The notes under the pieces were generated by a model. It was not told the DNA's origin and made no database searches. It saw nothing but the letters and a program-made list of their open reading frames with translations. DNA of 64,000 bases, taken from NCBI GenBank assembly GCA_964406445.1, contig CAYORU010000014.1:1-64000 (forward strand). Direction: 5' to 3'. Positions 24,518-33,750 of the stretch are shown here, one piece after another. The position numbers and the translations under genes are program-made. Source of the DNA: SG8-30 sp964406445. Lineage in GTDB: Bacteria > Pseudomonadota > Gammaproteobacteria > Steroidobacterales > Steroidobacteraceae. Each line of letters starts with the position of its first letter. Positions within the stretch are counted from its first letter, which is position 1.

Positions 24518-26287
24518 ATGCGCTGGATTGCCGCCGCCTTCCTGCTGCTGCCGCTCGCCGCCGGCGGCGACCCGGCGCCCGAGGCCGCCAGCCCCTCGGC
24601 CGCCCTGCGCACGCTGTTCGAGCAGGAGTGGGACCGGACGCTGGCCGAGGACCCGGTCTGGGCCTCGCAGCTCGGCGACCCCCGCTTCAATGACCGCTGG
24701 CCGGACGCGTCGTGGGCAGCCATTGAGGCCAGCCACCGGGCCGACCAGGCCGCGCTCGCCCGGCTGCTCGCGATCGACCGCGAGGCGCTCCTGCCCGAGG
24801 AACAGCTGAACCGCGACCTGTACGAGCGGGAGCTCCGCGACAGGATCGGCGCGCATCGATTCGAGCCCCGGGTCTACGCGCTCGACATGCGCGAGGGCAT
24901 CCAGTTCGCGCACGAGCTGGCCGAGCGGCTGCACTTCCGCCGTCCTCGGGACTGGCGCGACTGGCTGGCGCGCCTCGAATCCTTCGGGGTCTACATGGAC
25001 CAGACCCTCGCGCTGCTGGCGAGGGGCGCCAGCGAAGGCCGGACCCAGCCCCGCGTGATCATGGAGCGCGTCCCCGCGCAGGTGCGCCGACAGCTCGTCG
25101 ACGACCCCGCGGCGAGCCCCTTCTACGCGCCGTTCGAACGCCTGCCCGAGGACATGCCCGAGGAACAGCGCCGCGCGCTGGCGGCCGCGGCGCGCGCCGC
25201 GATCGCAGGGGTGGTCGTTCCGGCGTATGCGCGCCTCGCGCGCTTCCTCGAGGAGGTCTACCTGCCCGCCTCGCGCGACAGCGTGGGCGTCTGGGACACG
25301 CCGGACGGGCGGGCGTGGTACGCGAACCGCGCGGCGCACTTCACGACCACGACGCTCACGCCGGCCGAGATCCACCGCATCGGGCTCGAGGAGGTCGCGC
25401 GCATCCGCGGCGAGATGCACGGCGTGATGCGCGAGGTCGGCTTCGAGGGCTCGTTCGCGGAGTTCCTCGCCGACCTGCGCAGCAACCCGCGCTTCTACTT
25501 CACGAGCCCCGACGAGTTGTTCCGGGCCTACCTCGCCACTGCCAAGCGGATCGACCCGCTGCTCGCGCCGCTGTTCGGGACGCTGCCGCGCACGCCCTAC
25601 GGCCTGCGCCCGATCCCGGCGGCCAAGGCGCCGGACACGACCACGGCCTACTACCAGCCGCCCTCGGCCGACGGGCTCAGGCCCGGGCTCTACTACGTCA
25701 ACCTCTACCGCCCCGCCCAGCGCCCGAAGTACGAGATCCCGGTGCTGACGGTCCACGAGGCGGTGCCGGGACACCACCTGCAGATCGCCCTCGCCCAGGA
25801 ACTGGCGGACTTGCCGGCGTTCCGGCGCTATTCCGGGCCGACGGCCTTCATCGAAGGCTGGGCGCTGTACAGCGAGAGCCTGGGCGAGGAGATGGGCCTG
25901 TACGACGACCCCTACGACCGATTCGGCTATCTCACCTACGACATGTGGCGCGCGGTGCGTCTGGTCGTGGACACGGGTCTTCACCACGAGGGCTGGACCC
26001 GCGACCAGGCCATCGCCTACCTGCGCGACAACGCGGCGAAATCCGAGCTCGACACCGTCAACGAGATCGACCGCTACATCGGCTGGCCGGGCCAGGCCCT
26101 CGCCTACAAGATCGGCCAGCTGCGCATCCGCGCGCTGCGGGACGAGGCAGCGCGGTCGCTGGGCGAGGGCTTCGACATCCGCGACTTCCACGACGTCGTG
26201 CTCGGCGCCGGCGCGCTGCCGCTCGACCTGCTGGAGTCCAGGGTGCGGGCGTGGATCGCGGCCGGCGGTGGACGCGCCAGGCCGTGA
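24518..26287 (+). CDS. DUF885 family protein (putative zinc peptidase), exported
   Basis: A 589-residue protein with a short N-terminal signal sequence (MRWIAAAFLLLPLAAGG). DUF885 members are predicted metallopeptidases; the zinc motif appears as HEAVPGHHLQ (about residues 412-421), with a downstream FIEGWALYSESLGEE helix that supplies the Glu ligand in related M32-like folds. Substrate unknown; some homologues cleave peptides from the C-terminus. The ATG is chosen because the signal peptide starts there. Its stop overlaps the following GTG start by four bases. It is divergent from the riboswitch-controlled operon. Confidence 0.88.
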   Translation: MRWIAAAFLLLPLAAGGDPAPEAASPSAALRTLFEQEWDRTLAEDPVWASQLGDPRFNDRWPDASWAAIEASHRADQAALARLLAIDREALLPEEQLNRDLYERELRDRIGAHRFEPRVYALDMREGIQFAHELAERLHFRRPRDWRDWLARLESFGVYMDQTLALLARGASEGRTQPRVIMERVPAQVRRQLVDDPAASPFYAPFERLPEDMPEEQRRALAAAARAAIAGVVVPAYARLARFLEEVYLPASRDSVGVWDTPDGRAWYANRAAHFTTTTLTPAEIHRIGLEEVARIRGEMHGVMREVGFEGSFAEFLADLRSNPRFYFTSPDELFRAYLATAKRIDPLLAPLFGTLPRTPYGLRPIPAAKAPDTTTAYYQPPSADGLRPGLYYVNLYRPAQRPKYEIPVLTVHEAVPGHHLQIALAQELADLPAFRRYSGPTAFIEGWALYSESLGEEMGLYDDPYDRFGYLTYDMWRAVRLVVDTGLHHEGWTRDQAIAYLRDNAAKSELDTVNEIDRYIGWPGQALAYKIGQLRIRALRDEAARSLGEGFDIRDFHDVVLGAGALPLDLLESRVRAWIAAGGGRARP

Positions 26288-26943
26288 CGCGCAACGCGCT
26301 CTTCGGCACGGTCGAGGGGCGCCTGCTGCTGACCGGGCTCCTGCTCACCGGCGCCTGCGTGGCGGCGCTCGGCGTCGCGTGGTGGGTGGATCCGGACCGC
26401 GCGCTCGTCTACATCGCGATGACGGGGCTCAACCTCGTGATCGGTCGCGCGGCGGGGATGTCGCTCGGCTACGCGAGCGGGCTCGGGCACGCCGAGGTGG
26501 TGCCCTGGAACGTGCTCGTGGAGACGCTGCAGGTGCTGGTCGTCTATCCGCTGTTCGCGCTCGGCTGGCGGCACCTGCTCGACACCACCCGCTGGACCGC
26601 GACGATGTCGCGCCTGAAGGCTGCGGCCGACTCGCAGCGCGGCAGGATCCAGCGGTTCGGCATCGCCGGCCTGTTCGTGTTCGTCTTCACACCGTTCTGG
26701 ATGACCGGCCCGGTGGTGGGCGCCATCGTCGGCGTGCTGATCGGATTGCGTCCACGCACGATCGTGTCCGTGGTTCTCTCGGCCACCTACGTCGCCATCG
26801 TCGTCTGGGCACTGCTGCTCAACGAGCTGTCCGACTGGGCGGGCACCCTGAACCGCTACGCGCCCTTCGCGCTCGTGCTGGCCGTCGCGCTCATCGCGCT
26901 GAGCGGCCGGCTGATCCGGAAGCTGCCGGCGCGTCGCCCGTGA
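26284..26943 (+). CDS. Small multidrug export-like membrane protein (COG2426 family)
   Basis: A 219-residue inner-membrane protein with about five hydrophobic segments. It has the FVFVFTPFWMTGPVVGAIVG motif region typical of the Sm_multidrug_ex/COG2426 family, and a central basic loop (LKAAADSQRGRIQRFG). Despite the family name, transport of drugs has little support. The GTG start overlaps the stop of the DUF885 gene (GTGA), so the two are coupled. Its last 53 bases overlap the convergent TPR membrane-protein gene. Confidence 0.75.
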   Translation: MTRNALFGTVEGRLLLTGLLLTGACVAALGVAWWVDPDRALVYIAMTGLNLVIGRAAGMSLGYASGLGHAEVVPWNVLVETLQVLVVYPLFALGWRHLLDTTRWTATMSRLKAAADSQRGRIQRFGIAGLFVFVFTPFWMTGPVVGAIVGVLIGLRPRTIVSVVLSATYVAIVVWALLLNELSDWAGTLNRYAPFALVLAVALIALSGRLIRKLPARRP

Positions 26944-28294
26944 CGCCCGCCGCCTCGAGGCGCGCCTCGGCGTCCGCAAGGTTGTAGCGCGCCCGCAGGT
27001 ACTCGGGATCGAGCGCCAGCGCCCGCCGGAAGGCCCGCGCCGCGCCCTCGGCGTCGCCGGCTTCCAGCAGCGCGTAGCCGAGGTTGTTCCAGACCCGCGG
27101 CTTGTCCGGAGACAGCGCGGCGGTCGCGGTCCACAGCGCCGCCTCGCTGGCGTAGTCGGTGTTTCGGCCGACCGTGACCAGGCCGAGCAGCAGGCAGAGT
27201 GCAAAACCTGACGCGAGCCGCGGCCGCGCAGGCAGCGCCGCGAGCGCCGTTCCCGCGAGCACCGCGGGCCCGAACAGCGCGAGGTAGAGGTGCCGGTCGT
27301 TCGCGACGTCGGCCCTTGCGAACAGCGAGTAGGTGGGCGCGAGCAGCAGGTAGGGCCAGGCGATCGCCGCGGCGAGCCAAGGGCGGCGGCGCCACTGCCA
27401 GGCCGCGAGCGCGAGCGGCGCGGCGAGCGCCGCGATCGTGGCGAGGGTGTCGAGACCCGGCGCGCTGCGGGGCGCGAGGTCCGGGTCGACGTTTAGCTCG
27501 AGCATCAAGAGCGGGCGGGTGAGCAGGTAGGCGAGCGCGTCGGCCTGGGTCGCGACGAGCGCAGGCAGGTCGAGGCGGCCCAGCGTGGCGGTCGCGAGCC
27601 TGCGGTAGGCTGGCAGCGACAGCAGCAGCGCCACCGCGGCCGCCAGCAGCGCGAGGGCGGGCAACACGCGCCTGGCCAGGATCCGGCCGCGCTCGCCGCG
27701 GGCCGCCGCGAGCAGCGCGAGCGCCGGCACCGCGGCCCAGGCCGTCTCGCGGACCGCGAGCGCGGCCGCGAGGCAGGCGAGCGAGGCCAGCATCCAGCCG
27801 TCCCGGCCGTCGCGCGACCGAAGGCCCGCGGCCAGCGCGCCGAGCGTGAACAGCGCCATCAGCGACATCGACCGGCCCGAAAGGTAGGTCACCGCCTCGG
27901 TCTGGGCCGGGTGCAGGGCGAAGACGAGCGCGGCGACGAGGGACGCGGCCGCGCTGCGCTCCCGGTCGAAGCCGGCCTCGGGCAGCCAGGTCCTGAGCAG
28001 CGCCCATGCGAGCAGCACGCAGCCCGCGTGGATGGCCAGGTTCACCGCATGGAATCCCGGCAGGCCGGCGTCGAGCGCGTGGTTCAGCGCATAGCTGAGC
28101 TTGAGCAGCGGCCGCAGCCCGGGCATCGCCTCGCGCCAGGCCTCGAGCGACTGGACGGCCGGCTCGCCGACGATGGCGAAGAAATCGTCGAACTGGAAGG
28201 CGCCACCGAAGGCGTTCGCGTAGGCGAGCAGCGTCGCGGCGAGCAGCAGCGCCGCATCGCGGAAGCGGCCGCGGGCGGCGCCGGCCGGCGGCAC
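26891..28294 (-). CDS. Multi-pass membrane protein with C-terminal TPRs (Tmtc/O-mannosyltransferase-like layout)
   Basis: 467 residues. About ten hydrophobic segments follow an N-terminal FQFDDFFAIV motif resembling the acidic DD motif in the first luminal loop of GT-C glycosyltransferases. PAQTEAVTYLSGRS also recurs in bacterial relatives of eukaryotic TMTC proteins. The last 75 residues form one to two TPRs (NNLGYALLEAGDAEGAARAFRRALALDPE). I infer a membrane glycosyltransferase-like protein; acceptor unknown. The GTG start is the only reasonable one, five bases after the upstream DUF3617 stop, so translation is likely coupled. The 3' end overlaps the convergent neighbour by 53 bases. Confidence 0.75.
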   Translation of the reverse strand: MPPAGAARGRFRDAALLLAATLLAYANAFGGAFQFDDFFAIVGEPAVQSLEAWREAMPGLRPLLKLSYALNHALDAGLPGFHAVNLAIHAGCVLLAWALLRTWLPEAGFDRERSAAASLVAALVFALHPAQTEAVTYLSGRSMSLMALFTLGALAAGLRSRDGRDGWMLASLACLAAALAVRETAWAAVPALALLAAARGERGRILARRVLPALALLAAAVALLLSLPAYRRLATATLGRLDLPALVATQADALAYLLTRPLLMLELNVDPDLAPRSAPGLDTLATIAALAAPLALAAWQWRRRPWLAAAIAWPYLLLAPTYSLFARADVANDRHLYLALFGPAVLAGTALAALPARPRLASGFALCLLLGLVTVGRNTDYASEAALWTATAALSPDKPRVWNNLGYALLEAGDAEGAARAFRRALALDPEYLRARYNLADAEARLEAAGVTGDAPAASGSAGRSAR

Positions 28295-28299
28295 CCCCG

Positions 28300-29289
28300 T
28301 CAGGTTCCGGGGATCCGGATCAGGTCCTTGAGGCCCTTCGAGCCCTTCTTCAGCTTGTCGAGCGCGCTCTCCTTCTTCGGCGGCTCGGCCTGCTCGCCCT
28401 CGGGTGCCGCGCTACCCTCCGCGGCGCGCTCGACCATCACCGGGGCGCCCGGCCCGTACCTCGAGCAGATCGGCAGCAGCGCGGACTGGCCCGCCGCGGA
28501 GAGCGAGGTGCCGTCGCGGCCGGCGCAGGTCGAGGCGATCCGCCGCGCGTCCGCCTCGCAGGCGTCGGCGACGTAGTGGTAGTCCTTCTCGGCCAGCGCC
28601 TCGTCGCAGTAGCGCTTCTCGAGGCTCGCGGCGTCGAGACCGCAGAAGCCGAACGCGCCACGCCAGCCGGACTTGCTGGCCAGCGAGCGGAAGTCGTCGC
28701 GCCCCTCGACCGCGCCGCGCCTGGCCTTGACGCCCTCGCAGTAGGCGGACTTGTTGGCCTTGTCGCAGCCGAAGTCCATTTCCGGCGGCAGCTGCGGATT
28801 TCGGCCGGGCGGCTCCAGGGCCTCGCCCTGCCGCCGGCACTGCTCGGCCTCTGCGGCCGCCATCTGCGCGGCGGCGCGCTTCATCGGCGCGTCGGGATCG
28901 CAGGCGCCGCCCATCCTGCGGCCCTCGTACTCGAGGATCATCTCGCCGTCCTCGGACCGCATGACGGTGCGGCCACGATAGGCATCGGGCCCGAGGCGCT
29001 CGAACTCGCCCTCGCCGCTGGCCGCCTCCTTGCCCGTGCACTCGAACCGGTAACTCGTCTTGCTGCCGCTCGAGCGCAGATCGGTCATGCGGCAGTTGTC
29101 GTCGCCGGACGGCACCATCTCGTCCGCAGGCGCGTCCTTCGGCACGCAGATCTTGCTGGACATGGCGGGCATGCTCATGCCCTGCATGACCATCTTCTGG
29201 CTGAGCTGCCAGGACTCGCCCTCGGCCGCGCCGGCCGGGCTGGCGAGGACGAGCAGCGTGATGGCCGCGAGGAATCCTGTCTTGCGCAT
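28300..29289 (-). CDS. DUF3617-containing periplasmic protein with Cys-rich C-terminal region
   Basis: 329 residues with signal peptide ending PAGAAEG. The first 120 mature residues fit DUF3617 (WQLSQKMVMQGMSMPAMSSKICVP, then a C-x-M-T and an FECTGK motif), a periplasmic family of unknown function. Beyond it a region of about 170 residues carries further Cys in a regular pattern; I count 12 in the mature chain, enough for six disulfides. The tail is Lys/Glu-rich and probably disordered. It is the first gene of a pair with the TPR membrane protein. Function unknown. Confidence 0.75.
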   Translation of the reverse strand: MRKTGFLAAITLLVLASPAGAAEGESWQLSQKMVMQGMSMPAMSSKICVPKDAPADEMVPSGDDNCRMTDLRSSGSKTSYRFECTGKEAASGEGEFERLGPDAYRGRTVMRSEDGEMILEYEGRRMGGACDPDAPMKRAAAQMAAAEAEQCRRQGEALEPPGRNPQLPPEMDFGCDKANKSAYCEGVKARRGAVEGRDDFRSLASKSGWRGAFGFCGLDAASLEKRYCDEALAEKDYHYVADACEADARRIASTCAGRDGTSLSAAGQSALLPICSRYGPGAPVMVERAAEGSAAPEGEQAEPPKKESALDKLKKGSKGLKDLIRIPGT

Positions 29290-29369
29290 GCCGCTTCCCT
29301 CCCCTGTGCGGCGATTATGAACCTGCCCACGTGCCTTGCAAGCGGACGGCCTTCGAGCGCCGGCGCCGG

Positions 29370-30212
29370 TCAGCCGCGCAGCCGGGCCGCGTGCCACTCG
29401 AGGTGGTCGGCGATGAAGGTCGCGATGAAGAAGTAGGAGTGGTCGTAGCCGGCGTGGCGGCGCAGCGCCAGCGGAATGCCGGCCGCGGCGCAGGCCTGCT
29501 CGAGGCGCCCGGGCATCAGCTGGGATTCGAGGAAGGTGTCGGCGAGCCCCTGGTCGACCAGCAGCTCCGGCAGCCGGTGCCCATCCTCGATCAAGGCCGT
29601 CGAATCCCAGGCCCGCCAGGCGTCGCGGCGCGGCCCGAGGTATCCGGAGAAAGCCTTCTGGCCCCAAGGGCAGCGCATCGGCGCGGCGATCGGCGCCAGC
29701 GCCGACACGCTGCGGAAGCGGCCGGGGTTTCGCAGCGCAGAGACCAGCGCGCCGTGCCCGCCCATCGAGTGGCCGCAGAGACCGGCGCGGGCGCCGTCCA
29801 CCGCGAAGTTCTCCTCGACCAGCGCCGGCAGCTCGCGGGTCACGTAGGAGTACATGCGGTAGTTCACCGACCACGGCGCCTCGGTCGCGTCAAGGTAGAA
29901 GCCCGCGCCCGAGCCGAAATCGTAGCTGTCGTGCTCGCCGGGCAGGTCGGTGCCCCGGGGCGAGGTATCCGGCATGACGAGCGCCAAGCCGAGTTCGGCG
30001 GCGCGACGCTGGGCGCCGGCCTTGACCGTGAAGTTCTCCTCGGTGCAGGTGAGCCCCGAGAGGAACCACAGCACCGGGACGGGGCCCGACTCCGCCGCCG
30101 GCGGCAGGAACACCGCGAAGCGCATCGGCGTGCCTGTCTCGGCCGACTCGTGCCGGTAATAGCCCTGCACGCCGCCGAAGCAGCGGTGCTCGCCGAGGGT
30201 CTCGACGGTCAT
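29370..30212 (-). CDS. fghA: S-formylglutathione hydrolase
   Basis: The second enzyme of glutathione-dependent formaldehyde oxidation: it hydrolyses S-formylglutathione to formate and glutathione. 280 residues, the usual length. Esterase-D-type alpha/beta hydrolase with catalytic Ser149 in GHSMGGHGA, the acidic residue in VDQGLAD and His in YDHSYFF. The SGLTCTEENF oxyanion region is diagnostic of the family. It starts one base after the adhC stop (TGAGATG), so it is translated together with adhC. Confidence 0.96.
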   Translation of the reverse strand: MTVETLGEHRCFGGVQGYYRHESAETGTPMRFAVFLPPAAESGPVPVLWFLSGLTCTEENFTVKAGAQRRAAELGLALVMPDTSPRGTDLPGEHDSYDFGSGAGFYLDATEAPWSVNYRMYSYVTRELPALVEENFAVDGARAGLCGHSMGGHGALVSALRNPGRFRSVSALAPIAAPMRCPWGQKAFSGYLGPRRDAWRAWDSTALIEDGHRLPELLVDQGLADTFLESQLMPGRLEQACAAAGIPLALRRHAGYDHSYFFIATFIADHLEWHAARLRG

Positions 30213-30213
30213 C

Positions 30214-31323
30214 TCAGTAGACCACGACCGAGCGGATCGACTCGCCCGAGTGCATCAGGTCGAAGGCGTCGTTGATCTTCTCGAGCGGCATCACGTGGGT
30301 GATCAGGTCGTCGATGTTGATCCTGCCGTCCATGTACCAGTCCACGATCCGGGGCACGTCGGTCCGCCCGCGCGCGCCGCCGAAGGCCGTGCCCTTCCAG
30401 ACCCGGCCGGTGACCAGCTGGAACGGCCGCGTGCGGATCTCCTGCCCGGCGCCGGCCACGCCGATGATCACCGACACGCCCCAGCCGCGGTGGCAGCACT
30501 CGAGCGCCTGGCGCATCAGGTCGACGTTGCCGACGCACTCGAAGCTGTAGTCGGCGCCGCCGCCGGTGAGCGAGACGAGGTAGGGCACGAGGTCGCCCTC
30601 GACCTCCTTCGGGTTGACGAAGTGCGTCATGCCGAACTTCTCGGCGAGCGCCTTGCGCCGCGGGTTGATGTCCACCCCGACGATCCTGTCGGCGCCGGCG
30701 AGCCGTGCGCCCTGGATGACGTTGAGCCCGATGCCGCCGAGCCCGAACACCACCACGTTCGCGCCCGGCTCGACCTGCGCCGTGTTGATCACCGCGCCGA
30801 TCCCGGTGGTGACGCCGCAGCCGATGTAGCAGACCTTGTCGAAGGGCGCGTCCTCGCGGATCTTCGCGAGCGCGATCTCGGGCAGCACGGTGTAGTTCGA
30901 GAAGGTCGAGCAGCCCATGTAGTGATGGACCTTGCGCCCGTTGATCGAGAAGCGGCTGGTCCCGTCCGGCATCACGCCCTGGCCCTGGGTCGTGCGGATC
31001 GCCGTGCAGAGGTTGGTCTTCTGCGAGAGGCAGGATTTGCACTCGCGGCACTCGGGCGTATAGAGCGGAATCACGTGGTCGCCCTTCCTGAGCGACTTCA
31101 CCCCCGGGCCGACGTCGACCACGACGCCGGCGCCCTCGTGGCCGAAGATGACCGGGAACAGTCCCTCGGGATCGGCGCCCGAGCGCGTGAACTCGTCGGT
31201 ATGGCAGATGCCGGTGGCCTTGAGCTCGACGAGCACCTCGCCGGCCCGCGGGCCCTCCAGCTGCACCGTCTCCACCACCAGCGGCTTGCCCGCCTCCCAT
31301 GCCACCGCGGCCCGGACATCCAT
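30214..31323 (-). CDS. adhC: S-(hydroxymethyl)glutathione dehydrogenase / class III alcohol dehydrogenase
   Basis: It oxidises the spontaneous formaldehyde-glutathione adduct to S-formylglutathione with NAD. 369 residues. Catalytic zinc ligands Cys40 (GICHTDEF) and His62 (GHEGAG) are present. The structural-zinc lobe has Cys92, 95, 98 and 106 (PECRECKSC, then NLC). The NAD fold is seen in FGLGGIGLNVIQGA. The protein matches the class III family along its whole length. No FrmR-type repressor gene is adjacent; upstream is the divergent ispG. Confidence 0.97.
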   Translation of the reverse strand: MDVRAAVAWEAGKPLVVETVQLEGPRAGEVLVELKATGICHTDEFTRSGADPEGLFPVIFGHEGAGVVVDVGPGVKSLRKGDHVIPLYTPECRECKSCLSQKTNLCTAIRTTQGQGVMPDGTSRFSINGRKVHHYMGCSTFSNYTVLPEIALAKIREDAPFDKVCYIGCGVTTGIGAVINTAQVEPGANVVVFGLGGIGLNVIQGARLAGADRIVGVDINPRRKALAEKFGMTHFVNPKEVEGDLVPYLVSLTGGGADYSFECVGNVDLMRQALECCHRGWGVSVIIGVAGAGQEIRTRPFQLVTGRVWKGTAFGGARGRTDVPRIVDWYMDGRINIDDLITHVMPLEKINDAFDLMHSGESIRSVVVY

Positions 31324-31429
31324 CGTGCAACCCCCTGAAGCGACTTGAATTGTGCCCGCCGGGGCGGCTCGTCGCCCGTCGCCGCGCGGTGCCCCTACAA
31401 TAGCGGCAATTCACGGCTACGGGGATTCC

Positions 31430-32659
31430 ATGCCACTGCCCACGCGTCGCGCCTCTGTCGGCGTCCGCATCGGCCCGGTCACGGTCGGCGGCGGCGCGCC
31501 GATCGTGGTGCAGTCCATGACCAACACCGACACCGCCGACGTCGAGGCGACGTTCCGGCAGGTCAAGGAGCTGGCGCGCGCCGGTTCGGAGATCGTGCGC
31601 GTGACGGTCAACTCCGACGAGGCCGCGGCCGCGGTCCCGCACGTGCGGGACCGGCTGCTCGCCGCGGGCGTCGAGGTGCCGATCGTCGGCGACTTCCACT
31701 TCAACGGCCACAAGCTGCTGAAGGCCCATCCGGCCTGCGCCGAGGCGCTCGCCAAGTACCGGATCAACCCGGGCAACGTCGGCCGCGGCAGCAAGCGCGA
31801 CCCGCAGTTCGCCGAGATGATCGAGGCCGCCTGCCGCCATGGCAAGCCGGTGCGCATCGGCGTCAACTGGGGCAGCCTCGACCAGGACCTGCTGACCCGG
31901 ATGATGGACGAGAACTCGCGCTCGCCCGCGCCCCGCGACGCGCTCGAGGTGCTGCGCGACGCGACGGTGGTCTCGGCGCTCGACAGCGCCGCGCGGGCCG
32001 AGGAGCTCGGCCTGCCGCACGACCGGATCGTCATCTCGACCAAGGTGAGCGGCGTGCAGGACCTGATCGCCATCTACAGGAGCCTCGCGGCGCGCTGCGA
32101 CTATCCTCTGCACCTCGGCCTGACCGAGGCCGGCATGGGCTCGAAGGGCATCGTCGCCTCGACCGCCGCCCTCGCCGTGCTGCTGCAGGAGGGCATCGGC
32201 GACACCATCCGCATCTCGCTCACGCCCGAGCCCGGCGGCGACCGCACGCGCGAGGTGATCGTCGCGCAGGAGATCCTGCAGAGCCTCGGCCTGCGGGCCT
32301 TCACGCCCATGGTCATCGCCTGCCCGGGCTGCGGGCGCACCACCAGCACCTACTTCCAGGAGCTGGCCCAGCGCATCCAGGGCTACATTCGCGAGCGCAT
32401 GCCGGAGTGGAAGCGCCGGCACGTGGGCGTCGAGGACATGACCGTCGCCGTGATGGGCTGCGTGGTCAACGGCCCCGGCGAGAGCAAGCACGCCAGCATC
32501 GGCATCAGCCTGCCAGGCACCGGCGAGCGGCCGGTGGCGCCGGTCTACGAGGACGGCGAAAAGACGGTGACCCTGAAGGGCGAGCGGATCGCGGAAGAAT
32601 TCCAGCAGCTGGTCGAACGCTACGTCGAGCGCCGGTACCCGGCGAAGGAGGCCCCATGA
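31430..32659 (+). CDS. ispG: 4-hydroxy-3-methylbut-2-en-1-yl diphosphate synthase (flavodoxin)
   Basis: The penultimate enzyme of the MEP isoprenoid pathway, a 4Fe-4S protein converting MEcPP to HMBPP. 409 residues; ligands Cys298 and Cys301 (ACPGCGR), Cys344 and Glu351 (GCVVNGPGE) are all present. The N-terminal TIM barrel begins VQSMTNTDTADV. The start is set at the ATG after GGGGA; a TACAAT -10-like element lies at 31396-31401. It overlaps the following pterin dehydratase gene by four bases. Confidence 0.97.
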   Translation: MPLPTRRASVGVRIGPVTVGGGAPIVVQSMTNTDTADVEATFRQVKELARAGSEIVRVTVNSDEAAAAVPHVRDRLLAAGVEVPIVGDFHFNGHKLLKAHPACAEALAKYRINPGNVGRGSKRDPQFAEMIEAACRHGKPVRIGVNWGSLDQDLLTRMMDENSRSPAPRDALEVLRDATVVSALDSAARAEELGLPHDRIVISTKVSGVQDLIAIYRSLAARCDYPLHLGLTEAGMGSKGIVASTAALAVLLQEGIGDTIRISLTPEPGGDRTREVIVAQEILQSLGLRAFTPMVIACPGCGRTTSTYFQELAQRIQGYIRERMPEWKRRHVGVEDMTVAVMGCVVNGPGESKHASIGISLPGTGERPVAPVYEDGEKTVTLKGERIAEEFQQLVERYVERRYPAKEAP

Positions 32660-32991
32660 GCGACCTGAAGGAGCGGCGCTGCGTGCCCTGCGAGGGCGGC
32701 GTCAAGCCCTTCGACGCGCAGGAAGCGCGCGCGATGATGGAGCAGCTGCAGGCCGACTGGCGGCTGTCGGACGACGGCAAGGCGCTGCTGCGACGGGTGA
32801 AGTTCAAGGACTTCTACCGGACCATGAGCTTCGTCAACGCGCTCGCCCACGTCGCCAACCTCGAGGACCACCACCCGGACCTCGAGGTCGGCTACGACTA
32901 CTGCAACATCCGCTTCAGCACCCACGCCATCGACGGCCTGTCGGAGAACGACTTCATCTGCGCCGCGAAGGCGGACTCGCTGCTCGTGTGA
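32656..32991 (+). CDS. phhB: 4a-hydroxytetrahydrobiopterin dehydratase (PCD/DCoH)
   Basis: A 111-residue pterin-4a-carbinolamine dehydratase. The conserved active-site signature ANLEDHHPDLEVGYDYCNI with the paired His, followed by STHAIDGLS with a further His, is intact. In pseudomonads the enzyme supports phenylalanine hydroxylase; no hydroxylase gene is in the window, so another role (pterin recycling or molybdopterin-related) is possible. It is coupled to ispG by ATGA and to the downstream DUF2189 gene by GTGA. Confidence 0.93.
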   Translation: MSDLKERRCVPCEGGVKPFDAQEARAMMEQLQADWRLSDDGKALLRRVKFKDFYRTMSFVNALAHVANLEDHHPDLEVGYDYCNIRFSTHAIDGLSENDFICAAKADSLLV

Positions 32992-33749
32992 GCACCGGAC
33001 CGGAGGCGCTGCCCTTCGTCGCGCCCTGCCGGCGGCTGCCGGCCACGGCGCCGCTCGGCTGGATCCGCAGGGGCTGGCAGGACGTCCGGCGGGCGCCACG
33101 CCAGAGCCTCGCCTACGGGCTGCTCATCGCGGCGCTCTCCTGGGGCGTGACGGCGCTCGCGCTCGCCAGGGGCAGCTACTGGGCGGTGCTGGTGCTGCTG
33201 TCCGGATTCGTGTTCGTCGCGCCGGTGCTCGCGCTCGCGCTGTACTCGATCAGCCGGCAGCTCGAGCGCGGCCTCGAGCCTTCGCTCGGCCGCTGCCTGC
33301 TGGAGCAGCGCAGGAGCCTCGGCACCGCGATGGTCTTTGCGCTGGCGCTGCTGGTGGTCTTTCTCGTCTGGGCCCGGGCCGGCTCGATGCTGCACGTGTT
33401 CTTCCCGGTCGAGGGACACCCGGACTGGCGGCAGATGGCCGCCTTCCTCGCGATCGGCTCGGCGGTCGGCTCGATCTTCGCGCTGCTGAGCTTCGCCGTC
33501 AGCGCCTTCTCGCTGCCGATGATCTGCGACCGCGACGTGGACGCAATCACGGCCGTGGTGACGAGCGTCAACGCGGTGCTCAGGAACAAGCGCGCGATGG
33601 CCGCCTGGATAGGCCTGATCGTGCTGCTGACCGCCGTCGGCTTCGCGACCCTGCTGCTCGGCCTCGCCGTGACCATGCCGCTGCTCGGCCATGCGACCTG
33701 GCACGGCTACCGCGAGACCATCGACGCCAGCGCCTGGCCCGCAAACTGA
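32988..33749 (+). CDS. DUF2189 integral membrane protein
   Basis: A 253-residue inner-membrane protein with about six hydrophobic segments and the family pattern LGWIRRGWQDVRRAPRQSLAYG at the N-terminus, then an ISRQLERG loop and the LPMICDRDVDAITAVV segment late in the protein. Function unknown. It starts at a GTG overlapping the phhB stop. Its last codons (CCC GCA AAC TGA) share ten bases with the repeats immediately downstream, so its C-terminus may be repeat-derived. Confidence 0.8.
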   Translation: MSTGPEALPFVAPCRRLPATAPLGWIRRGWQDVRRAPRQSLAYGLLIAALSWGVTALALARGSYWAVLVLLSGFVFVAPVLALALYSISRQLERGLEPSLGRCLLEQRRSLGTAMVFALALLVVFLVWARAGSMLHVFFPVEGHPDWRQMAAFLAIGSAVGSIFALLSFAVSAFSLPMICDRDVDAITAVVTSVNAVLRNKRAMAAWIGLIVLLTAVGFATLLLGLAVTMPLLGHATWHGYRETIDASAWPAN

Positions 33750-33750
33750 A

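Noticed and set aside
31345..32991. A continuous frame suggesting an ispG-phhB fusion
   Set aside because: The first part is a shifted reading of ispG. The pterin dehydratase has its own ATG overlapping the ispG stop.
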